Assembly (NCBI GenBank): GCA_032251435.1
Contig: JAVVEH010000076.1
Span: 1-9,599 of the forward strand
Reading direction: 5' to 3'
Length of the DNA stretch: 9,599 nt
DNA from: JAVVEH01 sp032251435
Lineage (GTDB): Bacteria > Verrucomicrobiota > Lentisphaeria > Oligosphaerales > MVZH01
Part shown: positions 1 through 7,611 of the stretch, in pieces
Layout of the letters: each line of letters opens with the position of its first letter
How positions within the stretch are numbered: position 1 is the stretch's first letter
The notes under the pieces: generated by a model
The model's input: only the letters and a program-made list of their open reading frames with translations
Database searches by the model: none
Told to the model about the DNA's origin: nothing
Position numbers and translations under genes: made by a program

Positions 1-167
1 TTTCACGCTTTTCACGCTTTTCACGCCTTTCACGCCTTTCACGCCTTCACGCTTTCACGCTTTCACGCTTTCACGCTTTCACGCTTTCACGCTTTCACGC
101 TTTCACGACTTTCACGACTTTCACGACTTTCACGACTTTCACGCCTGTCACGCTGTCACGCCGTCAC
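1..167 (-). repeat. Degenerate 8-9 bp tandem repeat array (TTTCACGC / GCGTGAAA family)
   Basis: I count 19 consecutive units over 1-162 plus a partial unit at 163-167, and the array may continue beyond the window edge. Units are mostly TTTCACGC (8 bp), with TTTCACGCC, TTTCACGAC and TGTCACGC(C) variants and occasional units of 7 or 10 bp. Variants are clustered: six identical 8-mers at 53-100, then four identical 9-mers (TTTCACGAC) at 101-136, as expected from local slippage or unequal duplication. In the sense of the neighbouring folC gene (minus strand) the unit reads GCGTGAAA or GCGTGACA. The gene-proximal units overlap the last codons and the stop codon of folC. A related array lies at 9512-9552. 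No function is known to me. It is not a CRISPR array, because there are no unique spacers. Confidence 0.95.
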
Positions 168-1397
168 ATGTTCCGGATCAAACAAATCCGCCCCGATCGT
201 GGCCGTGAAAAAAGAACCGGTGAACAGCAGCGGGGTGTCGACCGGCAGCTCCGTCACCGAATGAATCTCGGGAATCGACCGCCACCTCAAATTCATGTCA
301 GCAGCCAGGTCTTCCAAATGGTGTAATTCACTTCCCTTAAACGCCACCCGGGGGTTGGTGAAAATAAAATCGGCATCCAGTTTTCGAAGTTCCCGCAAAA
401 GCCCCCGGTAATCTTTGCCGGCGACCATCCCCGCCACACAAACAAAACGCCGGCCGGGATACTTGGCGGTCACCGCTTCGACGAGCCGTTTCGCGGAGTC
501 CGCGTTATGAGCCGCGTCGAGGATGACCGGGGGGGTCTCCCGGATGACTTGGAAGCGCCCGGGCGGAGCTGGCGGCGTGAACGCCCGCCAGTCAACAGCG
601 ATCCCGAGAGAGGCGCGGATTCCGTTGGCGACGGCAAGATTCTCCTGTTGAAAAGGGGGCAGACCGGTGAGCGCGGCAAGCGGCGGCGGGGATACGGGAG
701 CGACCACGGGCGCGGCCAGGCTCTCCGCCCGTTGGAGAATCACGTCCCGGGCTTCCTGAAAGGATTGCTTTCCGCACACCACAGGCACACCGGGTTTGAT
801 AATCCCCGCCTTTTCACCGGCGATAGCCGCGATCGTGTCACCCAGTAATTCCGTGTGATCAAAACTGATGGCGGTAATGGCGGCGCAAACCGGTGAAGTG
901 ACGTAGTTAGTGCAGTCCAGGCGCCCGCCGATACCCGTTTCCATCACCGCGTAGTCACACCCTTGATCAACAAAAAAGCTGAGCGCCAGAATGGTCAAAA
1001 CCTCAAAAAATGTGGGAGTAAGCCCCGCCGATTGAATCGTTTCCACCACATGGCGGGTATGCGCCAGAATCGTTTCGTAGTCCGGACACTGGCCATCGAT
1101 CAAAAACCGTTCCCGGAATGTCCGCAGATGGGGGCTGGTGAATGTGCCGACCCGTTTGCCCGCCTGACGCAGCAAGGCGGTCGTGTAAACGCAGACCGAT
1201 CCCTTGCCTTTCGTGCCCGCGACGTGAATAATCTTCACGGTTGTCTCAGGGAAATCAAAGAGCGCCGCCAACGTCGGCATCATCTTCAGATTGTATTCCC
1301 CCGCCGTGTATTTACGGGCGGTGTTATTCTCCAGATTCAAGAAAGGCTCAAGAATCCGGTAAAACTCGTCTTCATACTGTTTGATTGGCAACGGCAT
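156..1397 (-). CDS. folC: Bifunctional folylpolyglutamate synthase / dihydrofolate synthase
   Basis: This is a cytoplasmic Mur-ligase-family enzyme. It adds glutamate to dihydropteroate and/or extends the polyglutamate tail of folates, using ATP. From the chosen start (413 aa, normal for FolC) I see the P-loop AGTKGKGSV at residues 60-68, TSPHL at 87-91, METGIGGRLD at 152-161, SFDHTELLG at 178-186 and GEKAGIIKPG at 194-203 (K196 is the probable carbamylated lysine). The C-terminal domain shows PGRFQVI at 279-285, ILDAAHNADS at 292-301 and FTGSFFTATIG at 392-402. I chose ATG at 1397, which gives the usual short N-terminus (MPLPIKQYEDEF). The longer reading begins with GTG at 1454 and overlaps the upstream gene by 20 bp. 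AGGA lies rather far (14 nt) upstream of the ATG. The gene follows the glycosyltransferase by 37 bp, so the two are probably co-transcribed. The last three codons (V-T-A) and the TGA stop are built from units of the flanking tandem repeat. Whether one or both activities are present cannot be decided from sequence. Confidence 0.95.
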   Translation of the reverse strand: MPLPIKQYEDEFYRILEPFLNLENNTARKYTAGEYNLKMMPTLAALFDFPETTVKIIHVAGTKGKGSVCVYTTALLRQAGKRVGTFTSPHLRTFRERFLIDGQCPDYETILAHTRHVVETIQSAGLTPTFFEVLTILALSFFVDQGCDYAVMETGIGGRLDCTNYVTSPVCAAITAISFDHTELLGDTIAAIAGEKAGIIKPGVPVVCGKQSFQEARDVILQRAESLAAPVVAPVSPPPLAALTGLPPFQQENLAVANGIRASLGIAVDWRAFTPPAPPGRFQVIRETPPVILDAAHNADSAKRLVEAVTAKYPGRRFVCVAGMVAGKDYRGLLRELRKLDADFIFTNPRVAFKGSELHHLEDLAADMNLRWRSIPEIHSVTELPVDTPLLFTGSFFTATIGADLFDPEHVTA

Positions 1398-1434
1398 GGC
1401 TCGTGAGATTATCCTGTCTGTTGACGGCGGGCGA

Positions 1435-2742
1435 TCACCTTGTCCGCGTTTCACGGTATACTTTTTCCAACTTCTCCGCTTCCCGGTTTGAGCTGTAAAG
1501 ATCCGCCGCTTTCCGGCGGCCCGTCTGGCCCAGTTGGCGACAGAGCCGCGGGTCGTTTAACACCCGTCTCAGGCTGGCGGCGGGTTCCGCCGCGGACTCC
1601 GCGTCGTATAACAGTCCGCCCCCGGTCGCCCGCAAGAGATCCCGGAAACCTCCCGCGTCAGGCTGGACGACAGGAACGCCGCAGAGCAGAGATTCCAGCG
1701 CGAACACCCCGAACGCCTCCCCTTGACTCATGGGCACGCACATCACGGTTAATTGTTTTATCAAGCCCAACCGTTCCTCAAACGTCAAGCCGGGCGCAAA
1801 CTGAACCCGCCCCTCCAGCTTCATCTTTCGAAGGCGTTTTTTCAGCCGTCTCACAAACCCGGTGTCGTCACCCGTCATGCCACCGCCGAACACGACTTCC
1901 AAATCCTCAAATCCCGGCTCCCCGGCAAGTTGAATAAACGCCTCCACCAAAATGCCCGCGCCCAGTTTTTCCGAGATCCGGGAGAGAAAACCGATCCGGC
2001 GGGGAGACTGTGACGGCTCGCCCGCCGGATAGCGGTCCACATCCAGGCCGGGTTCAACCACACGCAGCGTCGTTTCGGCCAACGCCAGCCGTTGTCCCAT
2101 TTGCCGGGCATAAGCCGGACTGACCGACACCACGGCGTCACACTGCCTGGCCAGTTCCCCGACTTTGGCCAGGCATGTCTGGTCATAGGGCGGATCCAGC
2201 GCGTCCAGCCAAGTGTCCTCGTCCTGTAGCGAACAGACAATTCCAGCGTCGGGCACGCGTCGCTTCAACGCCGGCGCCGCGCCCAGCAGAAGGGCGTTGG
2301 AAAAATGAATGACATCCGGCGCCAGATCCGCCAGCCAGTCCGCCAGCCGGGCCACTTCTTTCGCCTGCGCCCCGGCAGTCCCCTCCAGCATTGACATCGT
2401 CATCTGTCCCATGCCGTACGCCCGGGTTGAACCAGCCTTCCGGGCCGCCCATTTCAGGATCCACCGGGTGTTCAACAGGCGGTCAAACCAGCGGGGAGCC
2501 TTCCGGAACAGGGCGAATTTTTGTTGTAAATACACCGTGATCCCGCCGAAAAACACCGGCGTTTCACCCGCCAGGGCCTCTTCATCAGCGAACAACGGTA
2601 AATACAGCGGCACGAGAATGACATCATGTCCACGCGCCCGCAACGCTTTCACCGCCGCGCAATCACGCAGGCAATTCTCACAATAAAACGTGTTTCCCGA
2701 TCCGGACACTAAAAAAGCGATCGTTAACGGTGTTTTTGACAT
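1435..2742 (-). CDS. GT4-type glycosyltransferase with N-terminal YCxxCLRD signature
   Basis: This is a GT-B fold retaining glycosyltransferase that transfers a sugar from a nucleotide donor; acceptor and sugar are unknown. From ATG 2742 it is 435 aa. The N-terminal acceptor-side domain begins IAFLVSGSGNTFYCENCLRD (residues 8-27) and continues as a Rossmann strand and helix (GHDVILVPLYLP, 38-49). SVSPAYARQMG at 206-216 is typical of the GT4 linker region. The donor-binding domain starts at IGFLSRISEKLG (250-261). The E-x7-E motif is EAFGVFALE (342-350), followed by GVPVVQPDAGGFRDLL (355-370). There is no signal peptide or membrane span, so it is probably cytoplasmic or peripheral. The Cys pair C21/C24 before LRD recalls a GT4 subgroup from other environmental bacteria, but I cannot name its product. 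Longer starts exist (ATG 2781, TTG 2796). None has a good Shine-Dalgarno, and 2742 places the first beta strand at the usual distance. It is first in a probable operon with folC, with no obvious functional link. Confidence 0.88.
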   Translation of the reverse strand: MSKTPLTIAFLVSGSGNTFYCENCLRDCAAVKALRARGHDVILVPLYLPLFADEEALAGETPVFFGGITVYLQQKFALFRKAPRWFDRLLNTRWILKWAARKAGSTRAYGMGQMTMSMLEGTAGAQAKEVARLADWLADLAPDVIHFSNALLLGAAPALKRRVPDAGIVCSLQDEDTWLDALDPPYDQTCLAKVGELARQCDAVVSVSPAYARQMGQRLALAETTLRVVEPGLDVDRYPAGEPSQSPRRIGFLSRISEKLGAGILVEAFIQLAGEPGFEDLEVVFGGGMTGDDTGFVRRLKKRLRKMKLEGRVQFAPGLTFEERLGLIKQLTVMCVPMSQGEAFGVFALESLLCGVPVVQPDAGGFRDLLRATGGGLLYDAESAAEPAASLRRVLNDPRLCRQLGQTGRRKAADLYSSNREAEKLEKVYRETRTR

Positions 2743-2950
2743 AAGGCGCGCGTCAGGTGGAATATGCGTTGTTGTGGTCATGGTTGACTGACACAATAAT
2801 CACCGTTTGCTCCGATTCAATGGAATACGGAACCATTGTTTATGGCTGGTAATCTTTCAGACAGACTGGCGCGGGTGAACTTGGCGTGGAATATTACCAT
2901 CGGAATGTCAGCTGTGAACACGCCACGCCACGCGCGGAAATTTAGATATC
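2743..2950. other. Divergent intergenic region between glycosyltransferase and kinase genes
   Basis: These 208 bp should hold promoters for both flanking genes. On the minus strand I see a weak sigma70-like pair, TTGAAT then 16 bp then TATTGT, in the part near 2790-2820, with four of six matches in each hexamer. On the plus strand no convincing promoter is visible. An inverted repeat GGCGTGG (2883-2889) / CCACGCC (2923-2929) with a 33 bp interval lies just upstream of the kinase start and could be an operator or chance. GGAAA about 10 nt before ATG 2951 is the only ribosome-binding candidate for the kinase. Confidence 0.4.
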
Positions 2951-5620
2951 ATGTTCAAGAAACGCCCCAAAAAAACAGGTTCGCCGGACGCGCCGAAAGC
3001 GGTCGGCCCGGAACCCGTGGAAGCGGACGACACCACGGTCTCCAAGTCTTTAGCCGCCATGGAAATGGGCGACAGCGTGGATCAAATTGATCTGCAAGGC
3101 GAAACCACCGCTATGGCCGCCGACGGCTTGGAAGCCGCGTTGTATTCGCGGGATTCGGCGAAACCTCCAACCGTCTCAAATGACCATAGCCGTTATACCC
3201 GTTTCGCTCCTTTGGGCTCGGGCGGGGTCGGAATCGTGGACAGTTGTTTTGATCCCAATCTGAGCCGCTATGTGGCGCTAAAAAAACTGCGGTCGGATCT
3301 CCGGGAAAAACATCCTGAGACGACTCGATTCCTACGTGAGGCGCGGGTTATGGCGCAACTGGAGCATCCTCACATTGTCCCGGTTCATGAAATGGGTGTC
3401 ACGGAAGAGGGCACCCCTTATTTCAGCATGAAAAAAGTCCGGGGCAGCAGCCTGAGGGTGATTCTCAATGAACTCCGGGACGGCGACAAAGATCTGGCCC
3501 AGGAATATACGCCGCGAGCTCTGCTTGACATTTTCCGGGATATCGGCCAGGCAGTCGCCTTCGCCCATTCCCGGGGAATCATCCACCGGGATTTAAAACC
3601 CGCCAATGTGTTGCTTGGCGAATTTGGCGAAGTTCTGTTAGTGGATTGGGGACTGGCCAAGCTGGTAGGCAGCGGCGGAGACGGTAATGATGTCCCCGCC
3701 GTGGCGGATCTCGACACACCGTCCTTGGACTCAGCCACGGATGGCGATATCACTTTGGAGGGCATTGTTTCCGGCACCCCCGCTTATATGGCGCCCGAAC
3801 AGGCGTTGGGAAAAATCTCTGAATTGAATGGCCAGACGGATGTGTATGGCTTGGGAGCGGTTCTGTATGAAATTCTCACCTATGAACGGATGATCGAAGG
3901 GGAAACCATCCGGGAAGCGCTTTATAATGTCGTTCATACGCCTGTTATTCCCCCCCGGAAACGGGCACCTGATCATCGAATTCCCCGGGATCTTGAGGCG
4001 ATATGCATGAAAGCGGTGGAGAAAAAACCGGATGACCGCTATGCGAGTGTCAAAGACTTGCTGATGGATTTGAACAATTACCAAAATGATCTGCCGATCT
4101 CGTGCCGGGAAGGGTCGGTGATCGACACGGCCTGGAAATGGTGCAAACGGCACCGTTTCCAAAGCACCACGATGGCCGGCGCCGCGATGGCCTTTATTCT
4201 GACCATCACCCTCTTTTTTCTCGCGGGCGGAATCAGATATCGGGGATTATTGGAAGAGGCGGATCTTCACCGGGTGAAAGGAAACGGGCATTACAACGAG
4301 ATGTGGCGGACACGCACAGAACTGGCCTGCCTGCAGGCCCGGATCACAGCAAAAGACAAGGACGACGAGGAGGCGGCGCTCGAAGACCGACTAAACCAGT
4401 TGGAGTACGACACCAGGCATGAGTATGATGTCGCTGAAGTCCTGTACTTGCGGGCGGCCGCGCGGCGGATGTCGCCGAAAATCATGAGCGGGTTGTTTGA
4501 AATGATCGAAAATCAGATTCTATATCATCTGCTGATTAAAGATTATGAGGAAGTCAGAGGACGCCTGGACCTGATCCGGAATTTCCAAGGAGACACTTTT
4601 GAGGCCGTTCCCAGTCCCGCCCGGGAAAAACTGCTCACGTACGATGAGATGGCGCGGGAAATGTCCACCATCCGCATCCGCGTTAACCAGCCGCTTCAGG
4701 CGTGTCACTTGATCACTCTGTCACCGGACCGTGAAAAAATTCAAGCGACGCGGCCCCTGCCGGTAACGGGCCATGTTGACATCTCCGGCAAGCAGGGAAG
4801 TCATGTCGTCATGGCCACGGACAGTCATGGCGAAACGGTGGCTTTCCCGGTGTTCACACAGGATTTTTCCGGTCAGGAAGTCACCATTGATATTCCGGAA
4901 AACATCCCCGCCGGCATGATCTTCATACCATCCGGCAAATTTATCCGCGGGGGGAAGGCATCGGACAAATTCCGTGAGCACGCGCGGTATGTGGACGCGT
5001 TCCTAATCAAAAAAACCGAAGTGACTTTTGGCGAATACATCGCGTTCTGGCTGGCGGATGACGGGGGCGCCAAGGCCGACCACCTGCGCTCCCGCGTGCG
5101 TTTTGATAGTAACCTGATGGCCTTTATTGACGCCTGGGACGATCAGGGCCGTCTGCTGCCCCAGTTTAAGATGGACACGCCAGTGGTGGGAATCAGTAAA
5201 ACCGCGGCGGACAGCTACTGCCAATGGTTGAGCGCCAAAGTAAACCGAGACATCCGCCTGCCAACAGACGATGAGTGGGAAAAGGCGGCCCGGGGTGTCG
5301 ATGGCCGGACTTTCCCCTGGGGAACAACCTTTGAGCCAACCGTCGCTCTGACTCATGAGAACGTCGCCGCGCGGCAAGTGTATCCTCTGTTCGCTCCCGT
5401 CGGCAGTTTTCCCCGGGATCGTTCTGTTTATGGTGTCTTGGACATGGGCGGAAATGTGCGGGAGTGGACATCCTCACAATTCGGCGAAGGCGACCGGTTT
5501 TATCACATAAAAGGCGGCAGCGCTATCTTAACCCGCCGGTTCGCGGCGGCCGCGTATAGCGGCGACACCCCCGCCGTTCCCAGTGATGTCGGCTTCCGCT
5601 ATGTCATGCCTGTCCGGTAA
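2951..5620 (+). CDS. Transmembrane Hanks-type Ser/Thr protein kinase with C-terminal FGE/sulfatase-modifying-factor-like domain
   Basis: The protein is 889 aa. A Ser/Thr/Asp-rich N-terminal leader (1-80) precedes a kinase domain at about 82-380. Its motifs are the Gly loop GSGGVG (89-94), VALK with catalytic K111, probable alpha-C E130, HRDLKPAN (212-219, catalytic D214), DWG (232-234, D232 binds Mg) and APEQ (281-284). All residues needed for catalysis are present, so it should be active. A basic stretch (KWCKRHR, 396-402) precedes one membrane span at about 407-428, which puts the kinase in the cytoplasm. Then come a charged, possibly coiled region (435-500), a region of unclear fold (500-650), and an FGE-like domain at 655-889: AGMIFIPSGKFIRGG, KKTEVTFGEYIAFW, RLPTDDEWEKAARG (769-782), GVLDMGGNVREWT (828-840) and a GFRYV end (881-885). 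The catalytic cysteine pair of true formylglycine-generating enzymes is absent, because the segment after GGS (856-889) has no Cys. The domain is therefore probably a binding or sensory module outside the membrane, not a sulfatase activator. The substrate is unknown. It is a single-gene unit; the hairpin at 5662-5688 follows. Confidence 0.93.
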   Translation: MFKKRPKKTGSPDAPKAVGPEPVEADDTTVSKSLAAMEMGDSVDQIDLQGETTAMAADGLEAALYSRDSAKPPTVSNDHSRYTRFAPLGSGGVGIVDSCFDPNLSRYVALKKLRSDLREKHPETTRFLREARVMAQLEHPHIVPVHEMGVTEEGTPYFSMKKVRGSSLRVILNELRDGDKDLAQEYTPRALLDIFRDIGQAVAFAHSRGIIHRDLKPANVLLGEFGEVLLVDWGLAKLVGSGGDGNDVPAVADLDTPSLDSATDGDITLEGIVSGTPAYMAPEQALGKISELNGQTDVYGLGAVLYEILTYERMIEGETIREALYNVVHTPVIPPRKRAPDHRIPRDLEAICMKAVEKKPDDRYASVKDLLMDLNNYQNDLPISCREGSVIDTAWKWCKRHRFQSTTMAGAAMAFILTITLFFLAGGIRYRGLLEEADLHRVKGNGHYNEMWRTRTELACLQARITAKDKDDEEAALEDRLNQLEYDTRHEYDVAEVLYLRAAARRMSPKIMSGLFEMIENQILYHLLIKDYEEVRGRLDLIRNFQGDTFEAVPSPAREKLLTYDEMAREMSTIRIRVNQPLQACHLITLSPDREKIQATRPLPVTGHVDISGKQGSHVVMATDSHGETVAFPVFTQDFSGQEVTIDIPENIPAGMIFIPSGKFIRGGKASDKFREHARYVDAFLIKKTEVTFGEYIAFWLADDGGAKADHLRSRVRFDSNLMAFIDAWDDQGRLLPQFKMDTPVVGISKTAADSYCQWLSAKVNRDIRLPTDDEWEKAARGVDGRTFPWGTTFEPTVALTHENVAARQVYPLFAPVGSFPRDRSVYGVLDMGGNVREWTSSQFGEGDRFYHIKGGSAILTRRFAAAAYSGDTPAVPSDVGFRYVMPVR

Positions 5621-5655
5621 ACAGCACCGTTGGATATTGGCCCTTTTGAGTTATG

Positions 5656-5688
5656 AAAAAAGCCCGGCGGGACAGCGTCCCGCCGGGC
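5656..5688 (-). terminator. Rho-independent terminator of the glnK-amtB transcript
   Basis: GCCCGGCGGGAC (5662-5673) and GTCCCGCCGGGC (5677-5688) form a perfect 12 bp, very G+C-rich stem with a 3 nt loop. On the minus strand the stem is followed by six T residues (A6 at 5656-5661), the classic intrinsic terminator layout, 25 bp after the amtB stop. On the plus strand the stem is followed only by CGGTTTGA, so any stop of the converging kinase transcript would rest mainly on the stem. Confidence 0.9.
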
Positions 5689-5713
5689 CGGTTTGACACA
5701 GCGCTATCCGGGT

Positions 5714-7162
5714 TTACTGAGCGGTGAAAATCTGGAAGCCATGGTAGGATTCCATACCGTGCTCGCCCAGATCCAGGCCTTTGAGTTCCTCTTCTTCGCT
5801 CACCCGTAATCCGACGGTGAGTTTCAGCACCAGGAAAATGATCAAGGCCGCGGGGAAACAAACCACCCCGTAAGCCAACACGCCGGTGAGCTGTGTGATC
5901 ACGCTGAATTCCGGACTGAAAACACCCACAAACAGGGTGCCCAAAATCCCGCAGACCAAATGAACCGTGGTGGCACCGACCGGATCGTCAATCTTGAGGC
6001 GGTCAAAGGCCATGACGGACAATACCGCGACGGCTCCGCAAATCAGACCAATGAGAATGGCTGGAATGATGTTGACGACATCGGCGCCGGCGGTGATGCC
6101 CACCAGTCCAGCCAGGCAACCATTCAAGACCATCGACAGGTCAGGATGCTTCTGCACCGTCCACGAGGTCAGCATGGATCCCACAATCCCCGCCGCGGCC
6201 GCCAGAGATGTGGTCACTAACACATAGGAGGCAAGCACCGGTTCGGCGGACAATACGGACCCGCCATTAAATCCGAACCACCCCAGCCACAGCAGAAACA
6301 CACCGATCGTTAATAACGGCATGCTGTGCCCCATGATTGGGCGAGTGATTCCGCCCACGTATTTTCCCATCCGCGGGCCAAGCACCAAGATGCCCGCCAG
6401 AGCGCCCCAGCCACCGACGGAGTGGACCAGGGTGGAACCAGCGAAGTCGTGAAAGCCTTTTTCACCGACCAACCCTTTGAGGTTGCCGCCGACAGTCAGC
6501 CAGCCACCGCCCCAGACCCAGGAGCCGACAAAGGGATAAACCAGCATGACGTACAGAACACAGAAGATCAGGAACGGGCCTAATTTAATCCGTTCGGCGA
6601 CCGCCCCCGAAACGATGGTGGCGGCCGTGGCGGCGAACATGCCTTGGAACAGGAAATCCGTCCAGTACGTGTAACCGCCGCCGCCGTAGGTGAACGCCGC
6701 GGCCCCGGCTTCCGCCATGGTCGCGTCCACGCCCTCAGGCAGGCCAATCCCGAAACCGGCGAATCCGAGAATGCCTTTCAGGAACCAGCTTTCACCCGGA
6801 TACATTAAGTTAAAGCCGATCAAGGCGTAAGTCAGCAACCCGATCGCCACAATCGCCGTGTTTTTAAACAGAATATTGACGGTGTTCTTGGCCCGGGTCA
6901 ATCCGGTCTCCACCGTGGCGAAGCCCAAATGCATGATAAACACGAGAAAGATGGACACCATCATCCACGTGTTATTCACGCGGAACATTTCCGCGCTGGT
7001 CCCCGCTTCCTCAGCGGTTTCCACAACGGCCGTCACGGTGTCAACCATGCCGTTTCCGCTGGCGACAATCGTTCCCACCGTCGAGTCCAGCTCCTGTGCG
7101 AAGACTCCCCCGCTGATCAGCAGCAGAGAAAGGGCCAGTAATTTAATCACATGTGTCTTCAT
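5714..7162 (-). CDS. amtB: Ammonium transporter (Amt/MEP/Rh family)
   Basis: This inner-membrane trimeric channel takes up ammonium. The 482 aa protein starts with a signal peptide (MKTHVIKLLALSLLLISGGVFAQ, cleavage probably after A22). About 40 mainly acidic residues follow before the first span, longer than the short linker in E. coli AmtB. Conserved features are NTVNILFKN (93-101), WGGGWLTVGG (217-226, with the ammonium-site Trp probably W221), HDFAGSTLVH (238-247; D239 and pore H247), GWFGFNGGS (294-302), and VGATTVH (395-401) with the second pore His H401. About eleven hydrophobic segments are present. The C-terminal tail GLDLGEHGMESY (462-473) matches the conserved cytoplasmic tail that communicates with PII. 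The gene lies 46 bp downstream of glnK on the same strand, the classical glnK-amtB order. AGGA lies 12 nt before the ATG. Transcription should start upstream of glnK and end at the 5656-5688 hairpin. Confidence 0.97.
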   Translation of the reverse strand: MKTHVIKLLALSLLLISGGVFAQELDSTVGTIVASGNGMVDTVTAVVETAEEAGTSAEMFRVNNTWMMVSIFLVFIMHLGFATVETGLTRAKNTVNILFKNTAIVAIGLLTYALIGFNLMYPGESWFLKGILGFAGFGIGLPEGVDATMAEAGAAAFTYGGGGYTYWTDFLFQGMFAATAATIVSGAVAERIKLGPFLIFCVLYVMLVYPFVGSWVWGGGWLTVGGNLKGLVGEKGFHDFAGSTLVHSVGGWGALAGILVLGPRMGKYVGGITRPIMGHSMPLLTIGVFLLWLGWFGFNGGSVLSAEPVLASYVLVTTSLAAAAGIVGSMLTSWTVQKHPDLSMVLNGCLAGLVGITAGADVVNIIPAILIGLICGAVAVLSVMAFDRLKIDDPVGATTVHLVCGILGTLFVGVFSPEFSVITQLTGVLAYGVVCFPAALIIFLVLKLTVGLRVSEEEELKGLDLGEHGMESYHGFQIFTAQ

Positions 7163-7208
7163 TTTATGATGTTATCCTATGTTCAAACGATGAAAAGTTC
7201 CGCATGAA

Positions 7209-7550
7209 TTAACCAATGGCATCCTCGCCAGTTTCCCCCGTGCGTATACGAATGCAATCCGCCAAATCCGTCACAAATATTTTACCGTCGCCGATTTTTC
7301 CCGTCCGGGCGCCGGCGATGACCGCGTCAATCGTCGCTTGGACAAAATCATCATTCACGGCGATCTCCACTCTGACTTTCTTCAATAGATTAACCTCCAT
7401 CGCGACCCCGCGGTAAGATTCGCGGTAGCCTCTTTGCTGGCCGCACCCCAGGGCGTTGGTGACCGACAGCTTGAAAATTTCTTTTTCGTACAAGGCCTGT
7501 TTCACAGCGGTTAACCGCTCTGGCTGCACGTAAGCGATGATTAATTTCAT
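7209..7550 (-). CDS. glnK: PII nitrogen regulatory protein, GlnK type
   Basis: This small trimeric signal protein senses ATP/ADP and 2-oxoglutarate and, next to amtB, most likely plugs the Amt channel when nitrogen is plentiful. From ATG 7550 it is 113 aa, the normal PII length. AAGGAG lies at a good distance upstream of this ATG, and the family's standard start (MKLIIAYVQPERL) begins there; an in-frame extension to 7601 is unlikely. The T-loop region contains GCGQQRGYRESYRG (35-48). The second PII signature is TGKIGDGKIFV (83-93), followed by IRIRTGE (100-106) near the nucleotide site. K58 (LKKVRVEI) is conserved. Tyr46 is present, but position 51, uridylylated in E. coli GlnB/GlnK, is Met. 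Regulation by GlnD uridylylation at that site is therefore impossible. It is first in the operon with amtB and has a candidate sigma54 promoter about 110 bp upstream. Confidence 0.96.
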   Translation of the reverse strand: MKLIIAYVQPERLTAVKQALYEKEIFKLSVTNALGCGQQRGYRESYRGVAMEVNLLKKVRVEIAVNDDFVQATIDAVIAGARTGKIGDGKIFVTDLADCIRIRTGETGEDAIG

Positions 7551-7611
7551 TCCTTGCGCTCCTTTTAGAACCGTGTAAAATCGAGACGGCGCCTTTTCCA
7601 AGTCTACCGTT

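Noticed and set aside
1..167. CRISPR array
   Set aside because: Units are 8-9 bp and contiguous, with no unique spacers of 25-40 bp and no cas genes nearby.
1398..1454. Longer folC reading frame from GTG 1454
   Set aside because: It overlaps the upstream gene by 20 bp, and the added residues (KRGQGDRPPSTDR) do not resemble the FolC N-terminus. ATG 1397 gives the standard length.
2883..2929. GGCGTGG/CCACGCC inverted repeat as a terminator or riboswitch
   Set aside because: The stem is only 7 bp with a 33 bp interval, there is no T-tract, and it lies before a start codon. At best it is a weak operator candidate.
7551..7601. N-terminal extension of glnK
   Set aside because: PII proteins start at MK-(I/L)-I; the ATG at 7550 has a good AAGGAG upstream and gives the standard length.
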